64,000 nucleotides of DNA from Phycisphaera sp. (GTDB lineage Bacteria > Planctomycetota > Phycisphaerae > Phycisphaerales > SM1A02). This document shows, in pieces, positions 38,654 through 48,200 of this stretch. Below the pieces are notes generated by a model. That model was not told the origin of the DNA. It saw only the letters and a program-made list of their open reading frames with translations, and ran no database searches. The position numbers and the translations under genes are program-made. Within the stretch, counting starts at the first letter, position 1; every line of letters starts with the position of its first letter. Location of the stretch: contig WGMP01000021.1 in the NCBI GenBank assembly GCA_016124975.1, forward strand, positions 1 through 64,000. The letters are read 5' to 3'.

Positions 38654-39475
38654 TTGGACCTCGCCTCGATCCCCGATCTCACCATCATCGCCGCCATCGG
38701 GCTCCTCGGCGGCATGCTCGGTGGAGTACTCGGCCTCGGCGGGTCGCTTCTCATCATTCCCGCGCTCACCCTCGCCTTTGGTCCGAACCAGCACCTCTAT
38801 CAGGCGGCCGCGCTCATCGTGAACGTGCTGGTGGCGATCACCGCCACGCTGCGACACAGGGGTCGCGGCACGATTCGCAGAGACACAGCCCCCATGCTCG
38901 CCGTCACGGCCGGTCTTGCCGCGGTCGGCGGCGTTCTGGCGAGCAACCTCTTCGACGCGAAGCGCCTCATGGCGCTCTTCGGCATCTTCCTCCTGTGCTG
39001 CGCGCTGTCGGAAGTCGTCGGACTCGCGCGCAGGAAGGGGTCCACGGAGTCGGACGGATCGGATGCGCGCGTCGCGAAACCGCGGACAGGTGCCATCGGG
39101 CTGATCGGAGGATTCGCATCGGGGCTTCTTGGCATCGGAGGGGGCGCGATCATGGTGCCTCTCCTGCGCGGCTGGACGCGACTCCCGACAAGGCAGGCCG
39201 TGGCCTGTTCTGCGGCGGCGATGATCCTCGCGTGCATGGTGGGCGCGATCGCGAAGAACGCAACGGTCGGAAACCTGCGATCTCCCGCGGGCGAGGCGCT
39301 CTCGCTGCAGCAATCGCTCACCCTTGCAGCGCTGCTGGCGCCGACGGCGACGGCAGGCGCATCGCTCGGTGCGGCGCTCGTCTACAGGCTTCCCGTCCGA
39401 ACGATCCGAGCGCTCCTCGCGGCGCTCCTGATCGTCGCGGGCACGCGCATGGTGATCGGCGGATTCGCAGCCTAG
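38654..39475 (+). CDS. TauE/SafE (DUF81) family membrane protein
   Basis: AAIGLLGGMLGGVLGLGGSLLIIPALTLAFGPNQHLYQAAALIVNVLVA...GLIGGFASGLLGIGGGAIMVPLL duplicated half motifs; TTG start. Confidence 0.9.
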   Translation: MDLASIPDLTIIAAIGLLGGMLGGVLGLGGSLLIIPALTLAFGPNQHLYQAAALIVNVLVAITATLRHRGRGTIRRDTAPMLAVTAGLAAVGGVLASNLFDAKRLMALFGIFLLCCALSEVVGLARRKGSTESDGSDARVAKPRTGAIGLIGGFASGLLGIGGGAIMVPLLRGWTRLPTRQAVACSAAAMILACMVGAIAKNATVGNLRSPAGEALSLQQSLTLAALLAPTATAGASLGAALVYRLPVRTIRALLAALLIVAGTRMVIGGFAA

Positions 39476-39483
39476 TCACGGCG

Positions 39484-39597
39484 CCACGCGCACCGCAACA
39501 GACCACGCGCGCCGCAACAGGCCACGCGCGCCGCAACAGGCCACGCGCGCCGCAACAGACCACGCGCGCCGCAACAGACCACGCGCGTCGCAACAGA
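39484..39597. repeat. Six tandem copies of a 19-bp repeat CCACGCGCGCCGCAACAGR
   Basis: Unit starts at 39484, 39503, 39522, 39541, 39560 and 39579; only minor substitutions. Confidence 0.93.
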
Positions 39598-39686
39598 CAG
39601 CGCCTCGGGCGATGGCGTCCGATCACAGGACAAGATCACGAACGCGGCTCGGGAGCGCGCGCCCCCGCTCGTGCTCGCGCTCGAAC

Positions 39687-40916
39687 TCACTTGCCGAAGC
39701 AACCCTGCGTTCCCGCAGGAACGACCTGGCCCCAAACGGTCAGCTCCTGGCTGCGCAGGTTGGTGTAGATCGAGAACGGCACGTAGAGAATGCCCTCGAC
39801 TCCCGCTGCAGGCGTGACGCGGAGGGTCATGCTCGTGGTCTTGCCCTCGGTCTCCGTCTTCACAAGCTCCACCTTGGCCTCGGGGACGCTGCTCGCGGCG
39901 GCCGCGATGCGCTCGCCCTCGGGAAGCTCGTTGAGCTCGACCAAGAACTCGACCGAGGTGCCCTGCTCGATCCGACCGAAGGTGTGGCGGTAGTCCGTCA
40001 TCTTGAGGACAGGGCGCGGCATCGTCGTCTCATGGCGCACGAAGACATCCACCAGCGGCGAGTCCGCGCGGTCGGTCTCGATGATCCAGTAGCGCGGGGC
40101 CTTGTTCGGCTCGAAGTCGCGGTTGAAGTCCCACTCGAGCACATACTGGTTTCGGGGCTCGTCCTTCGATGCGTCGAAGCCCACGAGATTCGGCGGCTTT
40201 CCGCCCACCGAGCACACGCGGAACGGCTTCCCATCGATCGACTCGATCACGAGCTTGCCCGTCTTGGGCTGGTCGCGCACCACATTGAGATACGCAGGGC
40301 TCACCCGCACCGGCAACGAGACCTCGTTGCGGAGCGGGATCGTGATCAGCTGCGAGTAGCCGTCGATGAAGACCTTCAGCGACGCGCGCTTTCCGCCAGG
40401 CGCGGACGCGGCCTTCATCGAGGCGCGGATCTCGAGATAGCCGCCGACGGGGATCTTCTGCCCGGAGACGTCTTCAAGCGTCGTGCACTTGCAGTCTGGC
40501 TCCACCGCGAGAACCTCGAGTTCGCGGGTGCCCGTATTGATGAGCTTCACGACGCCTTCCTTGGTGACGGACGGCGGAACAATGCCGAAGTCGAGGACAG
40601 GCGGATCAAGGGTGATCGGCGGCGGCGCATCGACCTGCCCACCTGCGACCTCGGTCACAGCGGCGGGTGCGGGGGGAGTCGGCGCAGCAGAGTCGGCTGC
40701 GGGAGCGGCGGCGGGCGCCTGCGTCGGCGCAACCCCGGAGGTGCCGCCCGTCCCGCCGCGATCGCAACCAACGGCCGCGACGGCTGCGACGATCATCACG
40801 AGGCAGGAAATGGACCGCGCGGCGTGCCGCAGCATCGACGGCGAGCACGGAGCGGCTGCGCGCGCGCTCGGCTCGAGTTCGGTCGCGTGAACGGAGGTCG
40901 TCATGGAGTCGATCAT
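39687..40916 (-). CDS. DUF1573-domain lipoprotein
   Basis: Lipobox MIVAAVAAVGC; ITLDPPVLDFGIVPPSVTKEGVVKLINTGTRELEVLAVEPDCKCTTLEDVSGQKIPVGGYLEIRASM. Confidence 0.85.
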   Translation of the reverse strand: MIDSMTTSVHATELEPSARAAAPCSPSMLRHAARSISCLVMIVAAVAAVGCDRGGTGGTSGVAPTQAPAAAPAADSAAPTPPAPAAVTEVAGGQVDAPPPITLDPPVLDFGIVPPSVTKEGVVKLINTGTRELEVLAVEPDCKCTTLEDVSGQKIPVGGYLEIRASMKAASAPGGKRASLKVFIDGYSQLITIPLRNEVSLPVRVSPAYLNVVRDQPKTGKLVIESIDGKPFRVCSVGGKPPNLVGFDASKDEPRNQYVLEWDFNRDFEPNKAPRYWIIETDRADSPLVDVFVRHETTMPRPVLKMTDYRHTFGRIEQGTSVEFLVELNELPEGERIAAAASSVPEAKVELVKTETEGKTTSMTLRVTPAAGVEGILYVPFSIYTNLRSQELTVWGQVVPAGTQGCFGK

Positions 40917-41436
40917 TTGGTTGGAATCTCGGTCTGGGCGCGATCTGTGTGGACTCAATCTGCCTGAAGTCAGACGCCGCGCGGACGCGCGAAGCATCTT
41001 CTACCGACCCGATCGCACGACGGATTCGCCGTGCGCGGGGCGGTGCATCAGATATCGGTGAATCGGCAGTCTATCTGTCGCCACGCATCGCACAGGGAGG
41101 CTGGCGTCGGCGGAGTTCGTCGGGTCCTCGACGGGCAACGGCCCTGTGCCTCAAGCCCGAGGCCAAAGCCCTCGCCGCGGCGCAGATCGGCCGCCTCCAT
41201 GCATAAGCGACACGGTTGCAGGCACTTACGGAACACACCCTGTCGTGGGCGACACGGGCGCGCCTGGTTCCGTCTGTGCGGTCTGTACGGTCTGTGAGGA
41301 TTTTCTCGGAAAAATGGTCTGGAGCATTTGGAGGAGCGCGGTTCCGCGACATACTGGTGTGTGAGTCGAGTCCCGCAAGACTGAGTCCTCTCAGAACCGC
41401 GAGCTTCCTCCCAAAGAGCCCTTTTCCCTCCCTCCG

Positions 41437-41468
41437 CCCCCGACCTCGGTCGGGGGTCTTTCCTTTTG
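41437..41468 (+). terminator. Orphan intrinsic terminator with no convincing upstream plus-strand ORF
   Basis: CCCCCGACC-TC-GGTCGGGGG perfect inverted repeat (41437-41456) followed by TCTTTCCTTTTG. Confidence 0.7.
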
Positions 41469-41718
41469 TGCTTCAGAGAATCGTGTGGGCGAACCGGCCT
41501 GCTGCCGAAAGTCGTTGGACGCTGCCGAAGGCAGTTGGACACTTCGGGTCTCTCTCAGAGGCGAGAGAGACCAGGGGAAGCCGGGCCGCAGAACCGCGAT
41601 CAGCCCGAAGAAGCATCCGCCGCGGCGCGCATTCGCCTGCGAGCGGCGACTCGGAGACCGGTCGACGCGGCTGATGCCGTCTCATTCTCTGACGGAGGCA
41701 CGGAGGAAGAAGCGGGAG

Positions 41719-41756
41719 AAAGGACGGGAGTGTGGGGAAAGGACGGGAGTGCGGGG
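41719..41756. repeat. Two tandem 19-bp units AAAGGACGGGAGTGYGGGG
   Basis: AAAGGACGGGAGTGTGGGG (41719-41737) and AAAGGACGGGAGTGCGGGG (41738-41756). Confidence 0.9.
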
Positions 41757-42236
41757 AAAGGGGTCGCCGTGCGTGAGAGAACCGAGAGAACGCGCAGAAG
41801 CAGAACGAACGGCGCCTAGCACCGCTTCCGCCATTTCCATCCCTGATGCACCATCGGGTCTCGGCGAGGCCCGTGCTCTGTTCTCCGGCCTCCCTGCCTC
41901 CGTGAGAGACCACGAGACCGCCAGCCGCACGGCGGGAGCGGACGGTTTCGAAACCCACACGAAGGCCTGAAGCCCCTTTCCCTTTACCCACTACGCCCAC
42001 GACCATTGTGGGTCCGAGCGCACTGCCCGGACCGTGTGCCTCGCTCGATCGTTCAGGGCTTTCGTGCATGATCGCCGCAGAAGCGCCTCTCATGGCAAGA
42101 CTTTGCCATGGCGGAGACCGTGGACACAGATTTGCGGATCGGACTTGCTAGGATGTCCGACTCGGCCTCGGTTCGGCGCGAGCCCTGAACTTGCGCCGGC
42201 CAGCCCGCCCCAGCCCCGAACGACAGAGGACGACCC

Positions 42237-42791
42237 GTGAATAGCACCGATCTCAGCCCAGGAATGGCCCTCAAGATGGATGGAAAGTTGTTTCTGGTCA
42301 CCGAGGTCGAGCATCGGACCCCAGGCAACCTTCGCGCGTTCGTGCAGGTCAAGCTCCGCGACCTGAAGTCGGGTTCGCTCATCGACAAGCGCCTCCGCTC
42401 GGGCGAGGATGTCGAGCAGGTCGACCTCGATCGTCGGCAGATGGAGTACCTCTATCAGCAGGGCGACATGGCGGTCTTCATGGACCTCGAGAGCTACGAG
42501 CAGGTCGAGCTTCCCAAGGCGGTGGTCGGCGACCTGACGCTCTATGTGCTTCCCAACAGCCAGATCATCGTGCTGTGGTGCGATGGCAAGCCCATCTCGG
42601 TCGAGTTGCCGTTGGTGGTGACGCTGACTGTGACGGACACGCCCCCCGGCATCAAGGGCGCGACCGCCACGAACCAGCTGAAGGAAGCGACCTGCGAGAC
42701 GGGCCTGAAGACCCGCGTTCCCCCGTTCATCACCACGGGCGAGAAGGTCATCATCAGCACCGCCGACGGGTCGTACCGCAGCCGCGCCTGA
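42237..42791 (+). CDS. efp: Elongation factor P
   Basis: GTG start; MNSTDLSPGMALKMDGKLFLVTEVEHRTPGNLRAFVQVKLRDLKSGSLIDKRLRSGEDVEQVDLDRRQMEYLYQQGDMAVFMD...VVTLTVTDTPPGIKGATATNQLKEATCETGLKTRVPPFITTGEKVIISTADGSYRSRA. Confidence 0.95.
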   Translation: MNSTDLSPGMALKMDGKLFLVTEVEHRTPGNLRAFVQVKLRDLKSGSLIDKRLRSGEDVEQVDLDRRQMEYLYQQGDMAVFMDLESYEQVELPKAVVGDLTLYVLPNSQIIVLWCDGKPISVELPLVVTLTVTDTPPGIKGATATNQLKEATCETGLKTRVPPFITTGEKVIISTADGSYRSRA

Positions 42792-42803
42792 GAGGCCGGC
42801 GAC

Positions 42804-42847
42804 GGTCCTGTCTTCATTGCTCTAGGGTCCTATCTTCATTGCTCTAG
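42804..42847. repeat. Tandem 22-bp duplication GGTCCTRTCTTCATTGCTCTAG
   Basis: 42804-42825 and 42826-42847 differ at one position (G/A). Confidence 0.93.
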
Positions 42848-42878
42848 GAATCGCCGCGTCGATCGACGCGCGCGATGT

Positions 42879-43688
42879 TCAGCGCGCCTCGCCAAACGGC
42901 TGCGCGGACCCAACCATCTTGTCGAGCGCCCGCTTGGCGACTTGCCCGATGATCACGACCACGACGATCGTCGCAGCGACTCCGCCGAGAACGACGGGGA
43001 GTCCCTGCTCCTCGACGAGTTGCCTGAGATTCGACGCGCCCGTCGATGCGCCGGCCGCAGCGAGATAGCACGCGATCGCGGTGCGAGGCAACATTCCCAC
43101 CGCGGTTGCGGCGAGCGTCAGCAGGAAGGGCGCGCCCATCGTTGCGAGCGCGAAGTTGGTCAGGGCGAACGGCGAGTTGGGCGGGAGCCGGATGAGCGAG
43201 ATGATGCCGAAGGTCTTCGCGGTCGAGCCGCCGATCAGCGCACAGCGGATGACATGCGCCCTCGGATGCCGCGCGACCCAGCGCTCGAGAGACGCTCCCG
43301 AGACTGCACGCGAAACGAGGTATCCGATCGCAGCACCCCCGATGAACCCCATCAGGGCGCCCATGACGCCGTGGGTGAAGCCGAAGACCCAGCCGCCGAG
43401 GAAGGCCTGCGAATAGGTGGGCAGGATCCCGAGGCCAGCGCTCAAGGCGAACACGGCCACATATCCCCAGAAGCCGAAGTCGGGATCCTTCTGGAGAATT
43501 CCGGCGATCCGCTCGAGGTCGACGAGGATGTAGGTTCCCGCGATCCCCGGGAAGATCGTCCAGAGGACGCCGAGGATCGTCGAGAAGAGAAGTCGCTTGT
43601 CCCGACCGGCGGGCGCCCCCGACTCCGCGACATCGCGCGGGGCTGACTGACCTTCCGGCGATCGGGGAGACTGGCTCGGTTCGTCCAT
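42879..43688 (-). CDS. TVP38/TMEM64 (VTT/DedA-like) membrane protein
   Basis: FSAGLGILPTYSQAFLGGWVFGFTHGVMGALMGFIGGAAIGYLVSRAVSGASLERWVARHPRAHVIRCALIGGSTAKTFGIISLIRLPPNSPFALTNFALA. Confidence 0.85.
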   Translation of the reverse strand: MDEPSQSPRSPEGQSAPRDVAESGAPAGRDKRLLFSTILGVLWTIFPGIAGTYILVDLERIAGILQKDPDFGFWGYVAVFALSAGLGILPTYSQAFLGGWVFGFTHGVMGALMGFIGGAAIGYLVSRAVSGASLERWVARHPRAHVIRCALIGGSTAKTFGIISLIRLPPNSPFALTNFALATMGAPFLLTLAATAVGMLPRTAIACYLAAAGASTGASNLRQLVEEQGLPVVLGGVAATIVVVVIIGQVAKRALDKMVGSAQPFGEAR

Positions 43689-43851
43689 GCGCGAAGGGTA
43701 TGTGATCGCGGCGCGGTCGTGGCGGTGGGACGCGCCGCGCGCCGAGCCGGCGCTTTCCGCGTCCATCGGGGAACGGTTCTGCGCCCCGCCCCTGTTCTTG
43801 GCCGATACTGACCGCATCGGCGCGATCCGCCGCCGCCTCCCAGAGGTCGCC

Positions 43852-44481
43852 ATGCAGCGCTTCACGATGCCACACTCGATCCCACACATGGTCCAGAACA
43901 CGCTCCACCGCGCACTCCGCTTCGCAAGCCCTTGGCCGCTTGCGACGGGGTCCTCCCGAGGCGCGCTCCCCTTGTTCGCCGCGGTCGCACTGGTCGCCGC
44001 CACGGGCTGTACCTCGCGGACGCAGACCTTCGAGGGCTATTCGGACGACCAGGTCTGGAGCGCGATGGTGGCCGTCAGCCGCGCGCCCGAGTATGACGAC
44101 TGGAAGATCGCGGACAACGATGTCTTCGTCGACGAGGCGGGGCGCCGCATCGAGGTCTATCGCCGCCTGCGCCGGCTCTATGTCTCGCCCTACTCGGAGC
44201 CCCGCAAGGAAGACGAGGAGTGGCGGCTTCAGATGATGCTCGAGCGCGACGACTCGCTCGACGCGCCGACGGTGGAGTTCACGACCCGTCAGGTCACCGT
44301 GCCGGCGCATGTCTGGCGCGAGGCGGACCGATTCTTCGCGCAGGTCCGCGCGCTGCTCGGACCTGTCGAAGAGCCGACCGACGAGCCTGAGTCAGCCGAG
44401 CCCGACCGTGGCATGGACGATGGAGAGACCCTCTCCGACGAAGAGGTCCCCACGCCTCCCCCGCTGCCTGAGCTCGACTGA
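43852..44481 (+). CDS. Putative lipoprotein of unknown function
   Basis: Signal/lipobox LFAAVALVAATGCTSRTQTFEGYSDDQVWSAMVAVSRAPEYDDWKIADNDVFVDEAGRRIEVYRRLRRLYV. Confidence 0.75.
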   Translation: MQRFTMPHSIPHMVQNTLHRALRFASPWPLATGSSRGALPLFAAVALVAATGCTSRTQTFEGYSDDQVWSAMVAVSRAPEYDDWKIADNDVFVDEAGRRIEVYRRLRRLYVSPYSEPRKEDEEWRLQMMLERDDSLDAPTVEFTTRQVTVPAHVWREADRFFAQVRALLGPVEEPTDEPESAEPDRGMDDGETLSDEEVPTPPPLPELD

Positions 44482-44491
44482 CCGAGAGGCG

Positions 44492-45220
44492 TCACGCGAG
44501 GTTGGTGTAGACCTTCTGCACATCGTCGTGGTCCTCGAGCGCATCGACGATCTGCTCGACCTGCGCCGCGGTCGCCGCGTCCGCATCGACCGTCTGCAGC
44601 GGAATCCACACGATCTCCGCGCCCTCGACCTCGAATCCCGCGCTCTCGACGGCCTGACGCACGGCGATGAGGTCGCCGGGCGCCGCCAGCACGCGGAAGG
44701 TTCCGTCGTCGCCCTGGATGTCCTCGGCCCCCGCCTCGAGGGTGCACTCCATCAGGCGCTCCTCCATCGTGTCAGGGTCGGTCGATCCTGAGGTCACGAC
44801 GACCTCCGACTTCTGCATGAAGCCGAAGGCCACGGAGCCAGGGACGCCGATCTTGCCACCGTTCTTGTCGAAGATCACCCGGATGTCCGCAGCCGTCTTG
44901 TTGGCATTCGCGATCAGGCACTCGACGATGATCGCGACGCCGCCGGGGCCATAGCCCTCGTAGCGCGCGGGATCGTAGCGCTCCTCCGTTCCCTCGCCCG
45001 TCCCCTTCTTGATCGCCTTTTCGATCGTCTCGCGCGGCATGTTGGCCGCGCGCGCGGCGTCGACCGCGATGCGAAGCGACGGATTGAAGTGCGGATCGCC
45101 TCCGCCCTTCTGCGCCGCCACGATGATCGCCCGCGAGCACTTGCTCCAGACCTTGCCGCGCTTCTTGTCGACGGCGGCCTTGCGGTGCTTGATGTTCTTC
45201 CACGCGCTGTGTCCTGCCAT
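44492..45220 (-). CDS. yebC: YebC/PmpR-family regulator
   Basis: MAGHSAWKNIKHRKAAVDKKRGKVWSKCSRAIIVAAQKGGGDPHFNPSLRIAVDAARAANMPRETIEKAIKKGTGE...YEGYGPGGVAIIVECLIANANKTAADIR. Confidence 0.96.
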   Translation of the reverse strand: MAGHSAWKNIKHRKAAVDKKRGKVWSKCSRAIIVAAQKGGGDPHFNPSLRIAVDAARAANMPRETIEKAIKKGTGEGTEERYDPARYEGYGPGGVAIIVECLIANANKTAADIRVIFDKNGGKIGVPGSVAFGFMQKSEVVVTSGSTDPDTMEERLMECTLEAGAEDIQGDDGTFRVLAAPGDLIAVRQAVESAGFEVEGAEIVWIPLQTVDADAATAAQVEQIVDALEDHDDVQKVYTNLA

Positions 45221-45277
45221 GGTTGCGTCCCTGTCCGCGGGTGGCGGAAAATCCGAGCATATCCGAGGATCGCCGCG

Positions 45278-48200
45278 TCAGCGGGCGCCGATGCACTCGG
45301 GAATCGAAGGAGCCTCGCCGCGCGCGATCTCCGCGAGCTTTCTCGCGGCGCGATCCATCACGCTCGCGTGCCGCTTTCGGTAGAAGTCGTCCGCGGCGAC
45401 GATCTCGAGGCCGTACTCGCGTCGCTGGAACTCGACGATGCCGCGGCCGACGGCGTCGGGTGGGTAGCGCAGCTCGGCGACCTGCGCGATCTGCTGCCAG
45501 CAGCGGATCGCCGCCTGCTGGTCTCCGTCGCGCCAAAGCGCATCGCCGAGGTGGTCGAGTGTCGCGAGCGACGGATCGTCGGGCCGAAGACGCAGCGCCT
45601 GCCGAAAGAGCGTCACCGCGCCCTGCCCGCGCGCATCGTCGCGGAACCTGCCCTGGTGATACCGCACCACGCCGAGCGTGTCGAGGACGGCGGGGTCGTC
45701 GGGCGCGCGCGCGGCCGCGCGCTCCGCAAGCGCGACGGTCTCCGCGTCGAGCGTGCCTCCGTCGATGCGCATGAACGCGAGGTTGTTGAGCGCGGGTGCG
45801 AGATCGCCGTCCACCGCAAGCGCGGCGCGCAGGAGTTCGGCGCTTCCCGCCTCGTCATCCGCGAGCGAGAACGCGTCCGACGCGCGCAGGAGCGACCGTG
45901 CCAGCGCCTCTTCGCGCGACGCATTCTCGGCTGGCGGCGCCGAGCCCGCGAGCGCGAACGGCTCCGCGCCGTCGGCGTGCAGGTCGCGCACGATCGAAAG
46001 CGCCTCGGACGCGCCGTCGCCTGCGGCGGCCAGCATGGCGATTGCGGCGGCGCCGAAGAACGCGCGGATCCCTCGGTCGAAGCGCCGCTCACGCGCCAGC
46101 GCCAAGGCAAGACGAGCCGCCTGGTATGGGTCGCGCTCGATGGCGACGACGGCGCGAAAGAGCGCCGCGTAGCGATCGCGGTCCTCTGGAGCTGCGTGGC
46201 GTGCTGCGCGGGCGAGCGACGAGAGGCGTCCCTCGAGTTCGGCGCCGCCCACGCGCGCCGCGACGAGAACACGCATGGCCGCGAGGAGATCGTCCTGATC
46301 GAGCGCGGGACGGCGCGACAGGAAGACCTGCGCTGCGGTGTCCATGGAGCGCGCTGATGCGCGGTCCCGCGAGGCGATCTCGGCGCTGAGCACGAGGAGA
46401 GAGCGCGCGGCGCGAGGAGGAATCTCGCCGCTCGAGCCCGCGGCAGACTCGATTGTGCGAGCCGCCTCGTCGATCGACCCGGCGGAGAGCTGCGCGCGCG
46501 CGAGGGCCGCGCTTGCGGAGGAAGTCCTCGGCCGCTTCGCGGCGCGCGCCGCCTCGTCGAGCGCACGCGCGGGCGGATCCATCACGAGAAGCGCGTCATG
46601 CCGCCTCGACAAGGACTGCCCGCCCGCCGGCGCCTGCCCCTCCGGCCGAAGCTCGTCGCCGCGGTCGAACGCGACGAGGAGCCTGCGTCGCGCGGGCAGC
46701 GCGGGGGCGTCCGCCGCGAGTCGTCGCGCCCATGACGGAAGCGTCGTCGGACGCGCGGGCGCTGCCGCGCGGTTCAGCACGCGTTGAATCGTCTCTCCCG
46801 ACGGCTCGAGCTCCTCCGCCAACGCGAGGCATTCGAAGGCGAGCGGAAGCTGCAGACGCTCGAACTCGCGCGCAGCGTCGAGAAGCGCGGCGACCACACC
46901 CGACTCGACGGGCGCCTCTCCCGCCAGTTCCGCAAGGTTTGCGCGCGCCTCGCGCGCGGTCGCGTCGTCGCCCACGGACAGCGCCGCCAGGGCCTCGAGG
47001 GCCTGCGCACGGAGCACAGGATCCTCGAGCGCCGCACGCGCACGGATGAGCGCAGCGCGGGCGTCGCGCGGATCGGCCGCCATGGCCCGCGCGGCGCGGT
47101 CGCGCGCGCGCACGGCGTCGCCGACGCCAAGCCACGCCGCCGCGAGCGTCCGCGCGATCGCGGGGCCCGCCGCGAGCGCCTCTTCGTCGATCTCGAGAAG
47201 GATCGTCTCGTCGCGGAGCTCCGCGGCGGCCATCGCGCACGCCACAAGCGCGTGCGCGGAGGCAGGCGCGCGCTGCCGAGCCGACGATGCGATCAGAAGC
47301 GCGTCCTCCGTGAAGCCGAAGAGCGCATGCACTCGGCTTGCGAGCGCGTCGGCGACGGCCCTGTCGCCTGCCTGCGCCAACGCCGCGAGGATGCGCTCCG
47401 CCTCGAGCCCCGACGCAAGCAGCGCCGCAGCGACGGAGTCGATCTCGTTCGGATTTGCCCGCGCGATCTCGCAGGCCGCCTCGCAGAGAGGATCGGCACC
47501 TGCATCGGCGAGGTGACGAAGGCCGAGGCGCAGCGCGGTCCGATCGCGCGGATCGGCCGCGAGCCGTGCCCGCAAGAGCGCGCGGAGTTCGGGCGACGGA
47601 ACGGACGATCCCAGGCTCTCCGCGAGCGCCATTCGCGCCGCGCTCGCCGGGTCGCCGTCCGCAAGCGCCCTGAGCCGCGGCGCAGCGCGCTCGCGCTCCT
47701 CCTGCGATGCAGCGGGCGAAAGCCAGGCCACGCGGTGCAACGCAAGCGGATCAAGCGGACTGCGGAGACACGCCTCGATGGCGTCGCGATAGCGAGCGTC
47801 GAGCGCGGCCTGCTCGATCGGCAGCGCGTCGAGCCGAAGGCCCGCGAGCGCCGCCACCGCACGGGTCACGGGATCCGACGCCCCGCGGTCCGCCTCCGCC
47901 AGCGCCGCGAGCACCTCGCGCGCCTCCGCATCGAGTTCGAGGGCGTGGAGTGCATCGGCGCGCAACAGCGCGAGCCTCGCCAACGCGCCTTGCGACTCGC
48001 CAGCGAGTACCTCCGCAAGTGCGATCGCCTCGAGCGCAGCCAACGGCTCGCCAAGCCGAAGCGCCGCGAGCGCACACTGCTCCTCGAGCTCGCCGACGGC
48101 GGTCGGCAGCGGAATCGCCGCACCACGCCGCGCCACGGCACCGTCGCCGACGAACCAAGCCAGCGCCGAAACGGCGTCTGCATCGCGGCCATTCTGCACG

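Noticed and set aside
41320-41410. Possible tRNA-like fold with CGCGGTTC/GAACCGCG closing stem
   Set aside because: No T-arm GTTCRAN motif, wrong spacing and no anticodon arm.
41473-42093. 206-aa minus-strand and 161-aa plus-strand ORFs in the pre-efp island
   Set aside because: Low-complexity Pro/Ser/Arg composition, overlapping on both strands, no start-region signals.
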